Shown here: positions 1 through 4,864 of the stretch, in pieces
Numbering within the stretch: position 1 is the stretch's first letter
How the letters are laid out: every line of letters starts with the position of its first letter
Source of the DNA: Betaproteobacteria bacterium RIFCSPLOWO2_02_FULL_68_150
Lineage (GTDB): Bacteria > Pseudomonadota > Gammaproteobacteria > Burkholderiales > SG8-39
Assembly: GCA_001771975.1 (NCBI GenBank)
Contig: MERE01000066.1
Span: 1-6,566 of the forward strand
Reading direction: 5' to 3'
DNA length: 6,566 nt
Program-made: the position numbers and the translations under genes
Notes under the pieces: model-generated
The model's input: the letters and a program-made list of their open reading frames with translations, nothing else
The model's database searches: none
Told to the model about the DNA's origin: nothing

Positions 1-857
1 AGCATGCGCGTGAGCGCGGTGCAAGTCTGCCCGGAATTGAGGTAGCAGCCGCCGACCGTGGACTTGACCGCGCTCGCCAGATCGGCATCGTCGAGGATTA
101 CCGACGCCGACTTGCCGCCGAGTTCGAGCGCGAGCCGTTTCACGGTCTGCGCAGCCACTTCGGAGATGCGTTTGCCGGCGCGCGTCGAGCCGGTAAATGA
201 GATCATGTCCACCATCGGGTGGCCCACCAGCGCTTCGCCTACCGTAGGACCGAATCCCGTGACCAGATTGAATACGCCCTTGGGCAGGCCCGCCGCATGC
301 ATCACTTCGGCGAGGATGAAGGCGTTGAACGGTGCCACTTCGGAGGGCTTCAGCACCACCGTGCACCCGGCTGCGAGCGCCGGCGCGACCTTGAGCGCGA
401 TCTGGTGCAACGGGTAATTCCACGGCGTGATCGCCCCCACCACGCCGACCGGCTCGCGTACCACCACGGAGTTCCCGACCCGCTCCTCGAACTTGAACTC
501 GCGGGCGATGCGCGCGTAGTTGGCGAAATTGGCAATCGGCAAGCCGGCCTGGATGCGCGCCGACATCTTGATCGGCATGCCGACTTCCTGCGCGATGGTC
601 TTCGCCAGCTCTTCGGCGCGCGCCTTGAGTCCGTCGGAAACCTTCTGCAGGAACTCGGCGCGCTGCGCCACCGGCAGCGCGCTCCAGCCCGGCAGAGCAT
701 CGCGCGCCGCGCTGACCGCGGCTTCGATGTCTTTCGCGGCGCCCGCAGGCACCTTGCCCATCACGGCGCCGTCGCCGGCGCGATGCACGTCGATGGTCTC
801 CGGCGTGCTCGGCGCGACCCACTGGCCGCCGATGTAGAACTTGTCGCGGACGATCAT
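1..857 (-). CDS. NAD-dependent aldehyde dehydrogenase, CddD/DhaS-like (3' end cut by window edge)
   Basis: This gene encodes the N-terminal 285 residues of an aldehyde dehydrogenase superfamily enzyme, a soluble enzyme that oxidises an aldehyde to a carboxylate with NAD+. The family is usually about 470-500 residues, so roughly 190 are missing beyond the left edge. Visible signatures are WNYP with catalytic Asn147, KPSE with Lys170 and Glu173 (the cofactor-ribose-binding pair that favours NAD+), FTGSTRAGK of the Rossmann fold, LELGGKS with general base Glu245, and GQTC with nucleophile Cys279. Spacing between these residues matches the family (about 98 from Asn to Glu and 34 from Glu to Cys). 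The N-terminus (FYIGGQWV) and the FKFEERVGNSVVVREPVGV stretch recall the group containing 6-oxolauric acid dehydrogenase CddD, from memory only, so the substrate is unknown. The ATG at 857-855 is chosen because an AAGGAA Shine-Dalgarno sequence lies 6 nt upstream. The gene is transcribed away from the arsR-like operon. Confidence 0.95.
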   Translation of the reverse strand, partial: MIVRDKFYIGGQWVAPSTPETIDVHRAGDGAVMGKVPAGAAKDIEAAVSAARDALPGWSALPVAQRAEFLQKVSDGLKARAEELAKTIAQEVGMPIKMSARIQAGLPIANFANYARIAREFKFEERVGNSVVVREPVGVVGAITPWNYPLHQIALKVAPALAAGCTVVLKPSEVAPFNAFILAEVMHAAGLPKGVFNLVTGFGPTVGEALVGHPMVDMISFTGSTRAGKRISEVAAQTVKRLALELGGKSASVILDDADLASAVKSTVGGCYLNSGQTCTALTRM

Positions 858-863
858 GGAAAT

Positions 864-869
864 TTCCTT
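864..869 (-). promoter_or_regulatory. Shine-Dalgarno site of the aldehyde dehydrogenase
   Basis: Read on the minus strand, AAGGAA lies 6 nt before the ATG at 857-855. It is a near-consensus ribosome binding site and fixes the start of the aldehyde dehydrogenase. Confidence 0.7.
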
Positions 870-889
870 GCGGATCAGGGAGGGGCGCT

Positions 890-918
890 ACTTTAACGCT
901 GCCGTTGCCGCACTGCAA
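890..918 (-). promoter_or_regulatory. candidate sigma-70 type promoter for the aldehyde dehydrogenase
   Basis: On the minus strand, TTGCAG (918-913) and TAAAGT (895-890) are separated by 17 nt. They match the -35 and -10 consensus at 3 of 6 and 4 of 6 bases, and lie about 33 nt upstream of the start codon. The match is weak and was found by eye. The -35 element overlaps the GCAATATTGC palindrome, so a protein bound there could block this promoter. Confidence 0.3.
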
Positions 919-924
919 TATTGC
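915..924. repeat. perfect 10-bp palindrome GCAATATTGC, possible operator
   Basis: GCAATATTGC reads identically on both strands and is AT-rich at its centre inside a GC-rich region. It lies in the divergent intergenic region, overlaps the candidate -35 element of the aldehyde dehydrogenase promoter, and sits about 20 bp upstream of the TTGACA of the arsR-like gene. A transcription-factor half-site pair is plausible. A 10-bp palindrome can also occur by chance. Confidence 0.3.
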
Positions 925-942
925 GCTCCGACAACTTCAGGC

Positions 943-993
943 TTGACAGCGGCCGGCTTTATATGTCGAAATACTTAAACATATCGTCATATG
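943..993 (+). promoter_or_regulatory. promoter/operator region of the arsR-like operon
   Basis: A consensus -35 hexamer TTGACA (943-948) is followed by an AT-rich patch (about 958-993) that stands out from the surrounding GC-rich DNA. No strong -10 is seen at normal spacing; the best candidate is CGAAAT at 967-972, 18 nt downstream with 3 of 6 matches. The patch contains ATATGT (961-966) and its exact inverted copy ACATAT (979-984), separated by 12 nt. A second pair, CATAT (980-984) and ATATG (989-993), is separated by 4 nt. ArsR-family repressors commonly bind AT-rich inverted repeats over their own promoters, so autoregulation through this region is likely. The exact operator and transcription start are inferred. 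Confidence 0.5.
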
Positions 994-1001
994 AGCGGGC
1001 C

Positions 1002-1313
1002 ATGAAACGCAACTACCTGCGCACCGTTCCCAGGGAATGGCGCGCGATGGCGAAGGTGTTCATCGCGCTGGGCGATGAGCATCGCCAGCGCATGCTGCTC
1101 ATGTTCGACAAGGGCGAGCGGCTGACGGTGGGGCAGATCGCCGAAGCGGCGACGCTGTCGCGGCCGGCGGTGTCGCACCACCTCAAGATCCTGCGCGACG
1201 CCGGGGTGCTGGTAGCCGAGCGTTCGGGCCGCGAAGTTCACCTGCGGGTCAACCGGACGATGCTCGAGGAGACCCTCGCCGCAGTCCTCGAGTACGTGCG
1301 CACCGAGGCCTGA
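1002..1313 (+). CDS. ArsR/SmtB-family winged-helix transcriptional regulator
   Basis: This gene encodes a 103-residue DNA-binding repressor of ArsR type, a typical length for the family. After an N-terminal helix containing ALGDEHRQRMLLM (about residues 22-34), the helix-turn-helix spans about residues 42-68, with recognition-helix sequence SRPAVSHHLKILRDAGVL. The wing follows (VAERSGREVHLRV, 71-83), then a C-terminal dimerisation helix. There is no cysteine anywhere, and the position of the classical ELCVCDL metal site reads LTVGQIA, so arsenic or thiol-metal sensing as in ArsR/SmtB is unlikely and the ligand is unknown. I chose ATG 1002 because the AT-rich operator-like patch lies directly upstream; it has only a weak GAG-type ribosome site. 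In-frame alternatives are ATG 963 and TTG 921, which would place the inverted repeats inside the gene. It is first in an apparent operon, 3 bp from the MFS-PlsC gene. Confidence 0.88.
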   Translation: MKRNYLRTVPREWRAMAKVFIALGDEHRQRMLLMFDKGERLTVGQIAEAATLSRPAVSHHLKILRDAGVLVAERSGREVHLRVNRTMLEETLAAVLEYVRTEA

Positions 1314-1316
1314 GCC

Positions 1317-3197
1317 GTGGCCGAGCACAGCCAATTCCGATTGCTGGCCGAACGCCGCTTCGGGCCGTTTTTCGGCGTGCAGTTCCTCGGCGCGATGAAC
1401 GATAACGTGTTCAAGCAGGCGCTCGTCATACTGCTCGCCTACCAGACGGCAAGCTTCACCACGCTCGCCTCCGACACGCTGCAGAACCTGGCGCAGGCGC
1501 TGTTCGTGCTGCCGTTCTTCCTGTTTTCGGCCACCGCGGGCCAGATCGCGGACAAGTACGAGAAATCGGGTCTCATCACGGTGACGGTGGCGATCGAACT
1601 CGCCTGCATGGCGCTCGGCGCGGTCGGGCTGCTGACGCAGAATCTGGCGCTGCTGCTGGCGGCGCTGTTTCTCGGCGGCATGCAATCGACGCTCTTCGGG
1701 CCGGTCAAGTACGCGATCCTGCCGCAGCAATTGAAGGATACCGAGATCGTCGGCGGCAACGGCCTGGTCGAGATGGGAACCTCGATCGCGATTCTGGCCG
1801 GCATGGTCTACGGCGGCTGGATGGTGACGCAGGCGGGCTGGGGGGTCGCCGGGGTGGCCGCGTCGGCGATGGCGTTCTCGGCTGCGGGCATCGCGCTCTC
1901 GCGGCTGATCCCGAAGGCGCCCGCCGCAGACCCCGCATTGAGGATCAACTGGAACCCAATCACCGAGACCTGGCGCAACCTCCGTTTTGCGCGCCGGAAC
2001 CGGACCGTGTTTCTCTCGATCCTCGGCATTTCCTGGTTCTGGTTCTACGGTTCGATGCTGGTGACGCAGTTTCCCAACCTGTCGAAGAACATCCTGCAGG
2101 CCGACGAGCACGTGGTGACGCTGCTGCTGGTGGTGTTCTCGATCGGCATCGGGGTCGGGTCGCTGCTGTGCGAGCGGCTCTCGGGGCACAAGGTCGAGAT
2201 CGGCCTGGTGCCGTTCGGCTCGATCGGGCTGACGGTGTTCGGCATCGACCTCTGGCTGGCCGGTGCCGGCCATCTCGCGCACGGGCCGGTGGCGCTCGGC
2301 GAGTTCGTGCGCGATCCAGGCCACTGGAGGCTGCTCGCCGATCTGCTGCTGATCGGCCTGTTCGGCGGCTTCTACATCGTGCCGCTGTACGCGCTGGTGC
2401 AGACCCGCAGCGAGCCGAGCCACCGCTCACGCGTCATTGCCGGCAACAACATCCTCAACGCGGTGTTCATGGTCGGCGCCGCGGCGCTGGCGATCGGCCT
2501 GTTCCAGGCGGGCCTCACGATCCCGCAGCTGATCCTGGTGACGGCGCTGCTCAATGCCGCGGTGGCGATCTACATCTACACGCTGGTGCCCGAATTCCTG
2601 ATGCGCTTCATCGTCTGGATGCTGATCCACTCGGTCTATCGACTGAAGAAGACCGGACTGGAGAACGTTCCCGAAGAAGGTCCGGCAGTGATCGTGTGCA
2701 ATCACGTGAGCCTCGTCGACGCGCTGGTGATCGCGGCGGCCTGCCGGCGGCCGATCCGCTTCGTCATGGACCACCAGATCTTTCGCCTGCCAATCCTTTC
2801 GTTCGTGTTTCGCACCGGCAAGGCGATTCCGATCGCGTCCGCGAAGCAGGATCCGCAGATGATGGAGCGCGCGTTCGACGAAGTCTCGCGGGCACTGCGT
2901 GCGGGCGACCTGGTGGCCATCTTTCCCGAAGGGCGCCTTAGCGACACGGGCGAGCTCGCGCCGTTCCGCGCCGGCATTGCGCGCATCCTCGAGCGCGATC
3001 CGGTGCCGGTGGTGCCGATGGCGCTGCAGGGACTGTGGGGCTCGTTCTTTTCGCGCAAGGGGGGCGCTGCCATGACCAAGCCGTGGCGGCTGCGTCCGTT
3101 CGCGAGCATCGGGCTGGCGGTCGGCGCGCCGCTGGCCGCGGCCCCGCCGGAAGCGCTTCAGGCGAGGGTACGCGCCCTACGCGAGGACTGGAGGTAA
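1317..3197 (+). CDS. fused MFS (LplT-like) transporter and PlsC-type acyltransferase
   Basis: This gene encodes a 626-residue inner-membrane protein with two domains. Residues about 10-430 form a major facilitator domain resembling the lysophospholipid transporter LplT: it begins with FFGVQFLGAMNDN, has the loop GQIADKYEKSG, and carries many long hydrophobic segments. Residues about 436-626 form a glycerolipid acyltransferase domain. It has the HX4D catalytic motif as NHVSLVD (His463, Asp468) and FPEGR at 536-540, which binds the phosphate of the acyl acceptor in PlsC enzymes. Related Aas-type fusions often carry a third AMP-binding acyl-ACP synthetase domain; here the protein stops after PlsC. 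Likely roles are flipping a lysolipid and adding a second acyl chain, although the lipid is unknown. The GTG start lies 3 bp after the arsR-like stop, with GAGG 8 nt upstream, which suggests translational coupling. No ATG near the N-terminus preserves the MFS start. Confidence 0.92.
   Translation: MAEHSQFRLLAERRFGPFFGVQFLGAMNDNVFKQALVILLAYQTASFTTLASDTLQNLAQALFVLPFFLFSATAGQIADKYEKSGLITVTVAIELACMALGAVGLLTQNLALLLAALFLGGMQSTLFGPVKYAILPQQLKDTEIVGGNGLVEMGTSIAILAGMVYGGWMVTQAGWGVAGVAASAMAFSAAGIALSRLIPKAPAADPALRINWNPITETWRNLRFARRNRTVFLSILGISWFWFYGSMLVTQFPNLSKNILQADEHVVTLLLVVFSIGIGVGSLLCERLSGHKVEIGLVPFGSIGLTVFGIDLWLAGAGHLAHGPVALGEFVRDPGHWRLLADLLLIGLFGGFYIVPLYALVQTRSEPSHRSRVIAGNNILNAVFMVGAAALAIGLFQAGLTIPQLILVTALLNAAVAIYIYTLVPEFLMRFIVWMLIHSVYRLKKTGLENVPEEGPAVIVCNHVSLVDALVIAAACRRPIRFVMDHQIFRLPILSFVFRTGKAIPIASAKQDPQMMERAFDEVSRALRAGDLVAIFPEGRLSDTGELAPFRAGIARILERDPVPVVPMALQGLWGSFFSRKGGAAMTKPWRLRPFASIGLAVGAPLAAAPPEALQARVRALREDWR
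3190..3194 (+). promoter_or_regulatory. Shine-Dalgarno GGAGG abutting the upstream stop codon
   Basis: GGAGG ends directly at the TAA stop (3195-3197) of the MFS-PlsC gene and lies 10 nt before the ATG at 3205. It supports that start. It also means ribosomes finishing the upstream gene reach the next initiation site, as expected in an operon. Confidence 0.7.
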
Positions 3198-3204
3198 TCG
3201 GACC

Positions 3205-4830
3205 ATGGCGCCTTACCGCATCAAGACCGCCGCAACCGCTGCCGAGCGCGAGCAGATCCACGCGCTCAACTACGCGACCTTCGTCGAGGAAATCCCGCAA
3301 CACGCGCCTAACGAGCAGCGGCGCCTGGTCGATCGCTTCGATGCGGAGAATGAATATGTCATCGCGGTGGACGATGCCGGGCTGGTGCTCGGCATGCTGG
3401 CCTTGCGCGCGCGCCGGCCGTTCTCGCTCGATCAGAAGCTCGCGCGGCTGGAGGATCACCTGCCGCCGTACCGCTCGGTGTGCGAGCTGCGGCTGCTCGC
3501 GGTGCGCACGCAATGGCGCAAGAGCCGCCTGCTGCGCGACCTGCTGGCGTTTGCCGCGCAGAGCGCCATCCGGGCGGGCCACGACCTGGCGATCATTTCC
3601 GGCACCACGCGTCAACTGGAGCTGTACCGGCGCCTTGGATTCGAGCCGTTCGGTCCGCTGGTGGGGACGGCGCAAGCCCCCTTCCAGCCGATGCTTCTGA
3701 CGCTGGAATCGTTCCGCGCCAGCGGCAGAAAGTCGCTCGGAATGAATTCCGTCGCTGGCACGCTCCCCGCAATCGCGTCGTTCCTTCCCGGTCCGGTTGC
3801 GCGCAGCGCCGCGGTGAGAGCGGCGTTCGAGGCAGCGGCGATTTCGCACCGCTCGGCCGAGTTTCACGCGCTCATGGAACGGGCCAGGAGCGCGATCTGT
3901 GAGCTGACCGGCGCAACCGACTCGGTGCTCTTGCTTGGTTCGGGCACGCTGGCGAACGACGTCGTCGCGCAATCGCTGCGCGGCCTGGGCGAACCCGGCG
4001 TCGTGCTTTCAAACGGCGAGTTCGGTGAACGCCTGGTGGACCATGCGCGGCGCACGGGGCTGCGATTCGAACCGTTGCGCAAGTCCTGGGGCGAGTCGTT
4101 CGGCGAAAGCGAGATTGCGAGTGCCGTGCGACGCTCGCGCGCGGCGTGGCTGTGGGCAGTGCATTGCGAAACCTCCACGGGGGTCGTGAACGACCTCGAG
4201 GTGCTGAAGCGGATCGCGTCCGCCAACGGCTGCGCGCTCTGCGCCGATTGCATCAGTTCGATCGGCTGCCTGCCGCTGAATCTGTCCGGCATCCACCTCG
4301 CGTCGGGCGCCAGCGGCAAGGGTTTGGCAGCCTATGCGGGCGTCGCGATGGTGCTGCTCGGCGGGCCGGCGCCGCGTCCTCCAGCGCCGGTGCCCCGCTA
4401 TCTGGATCTCGATTACTGGTTGCGCAATCGGAGCACGCCTTTCACCCATTCCTCCAACCTGCTCGCCGCGCTCGCCACCGCTCTGGAGACCGGGAACTTC
4501 GGCGCGCGCTACGCGCAGATCGAGCGCGATGCGCGCTGGCTGCGGCAGGCGCTGCGCGTCTGCGGCGTCAGCGTGGTCGCGCCGGAAGCGTCGGCCAGTG
4601 CGGCCGTGACCACGCTTGCCTTGCCGCGCAGCCTGGCGTCGCTCGCCGTCGCCGCGGCGCTCGAAGACCAGGGTTTCCAATTGAGCGCGCGCAGCAGCTA
4701 CCTCGTGGAGCGCAACTGGGTCCAGGTGGGGCTGATGGGCGAGTACGACCGCGGCGCGCTGCGCGAACTGCCGGATGCGATCGTGCAGGCGATGGCGTCG
4801 CGTAGCGCAAGCGCCGGGCAGGCGGCGTAG
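3205..4830 (+). CDS. fused GNAT-type N-acyltransferase and class V PLP aminotransferase
   Basis: This single 541-residue frame joins two enzymes and has no signal peptide or membrane segment, so it is probably cytosolic. Residues about 4-170 are a GNAT-fold acyltransferase. LVDRFD (41-46), CELRLLAVRTQWRKS (93-107) and YRRLGF (141-146) recall acyl-ACP-using members such as OlsB, FeeM and LuxI-type synthases more than classical acetyl-CoA enzymes, since the usual Q/RxxGxG/A loop is absent. Residues about 190-535 are a fold-type I, class V aminotransferase like alanine-glyoxylate or aminoethylphosphonate transaminases. It shows LPGP (194-197), HRS (215-217), GSGT (245-248, PLP phosphate), ETSTG (322-326), Asp348 in ADCISSIG, and Lys372 in ASGKGL, the expected Schiff-base lysine. 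The usual RIG motif near the C-terminus reads QVG, with Gln507 where a substrate-binding Arg is expected. An internal ATG (codon 180) lacks a good ribosome site, so a true fusion is favoured. Substrates are unknown. Confidence 0.9.
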   Translation: MAPYRIKTAATAAEREQIHALNYATFVEEIPQHAPNEQRRLVDRFDAENEYVIAVDDAGLVLGMLALRARRPFSLDQKLARLEDHLPPYRSVCELRLLAVRTQWRKSRLLRDLLAFAAQSAIRAGHDLAIISGTTRQLELYRRLGFEPFGPLVGTAQAPFQPMLLTLESFRASGRKSLGMNSVAGTLPAIASFLPGPVARSAAVRAAFEAAAISHRSAEFHALMERARSAICELTGATDSVLLLGSGTLANDVVAQSLRGLGEPGVVLSNGEFGERLVDHARRTGLRFEPLRKSWGESFGESEIASAVRRSRAAWLWAVHCETSTGVVNDLEVLKRIASANGCALCADCISSIGCLPLNLSGIHLASGASGKGLAAYAGVAMVLLGGPAPRPPAPVPRYLDLDYWLRNRSTPFTHSSNLLAALATALETGNFGARYAQIERDARWLRQALRVCGVSVVAPEASASAAVTTLALPRSLASLAVAAALEDQGFQLSARSSYLVERNWVQVGLMGEYDRGALRELPDAIVQAMASRSASAGQAA

Positions 4831-4854
4831 GAGCGACGGCGCGGTGCTGAAGTC

Positions 4855-4860
4855 AGGGGG
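4855..4860 (+). promoter_or_regulatory. Shine-Dalgarno AGGGGG of the DUF2339 gene
   Basis: AGGGGG lies 4 nt before the ATG at 4865, slightly close but acceptable, and supports that start. The 34-bp gap after the preceding stop shows no terminator-like hairpin followed by T residues, so read-through from the upstream genes is possible. Confidence 0.5.
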
Positions 4861-4864
4861 ATCC

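Noticed and set aside
219..896. A 225-codon plus-strand open frame opposite the aldehyde dehydrogenase
   Set aside because: The minus-strand dehydrogenase has its catalytic residues in order and a good ribosome site. The plus-strand product is Arg/His-rich with no known fold.
921..1001. N-terminal extension of the ArsR-type protein from TTG 921 or ATG 963
   Set aside because: These added residues do not resemble the family, and they would absorb the AT-rich inverted repeats and the TTGACA element into coding sequence. ATG 1002 gives the usual length. ATG 963 cannot be fully excluded.
987..2423. A 478-codon open frame on the minus strand, antisense to the repressor and transporter genes
   Set aside because: Its product is rich in Arg, Gln, His and Glu with no recognisable domain, and it mirrors clear plus-strand genes. 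Long antisense frames are common in GC-rich coding DNA.
2938..3972. A 344-codon minus-strand open frame across the junction of the two fusion genes
   Set aside because: It has a low-complexity Arg-rich composition and no motif, and the plus-strand frames have complete catalytic signatures here.
3742..4830. Aminotransferase half as a separate gene starting at ATG 3742
   Set aside because: No Shine-Dalgarno sequence is visible upstream and the reading frame is continuous with the GNAT half, so one fused protein is simpler.
4831..4864. Terminator between the aminotransferase fusion and the DUF2339 gene
   Set aside because: The 34-bp gap has no clear stem-loop followed by a T run.
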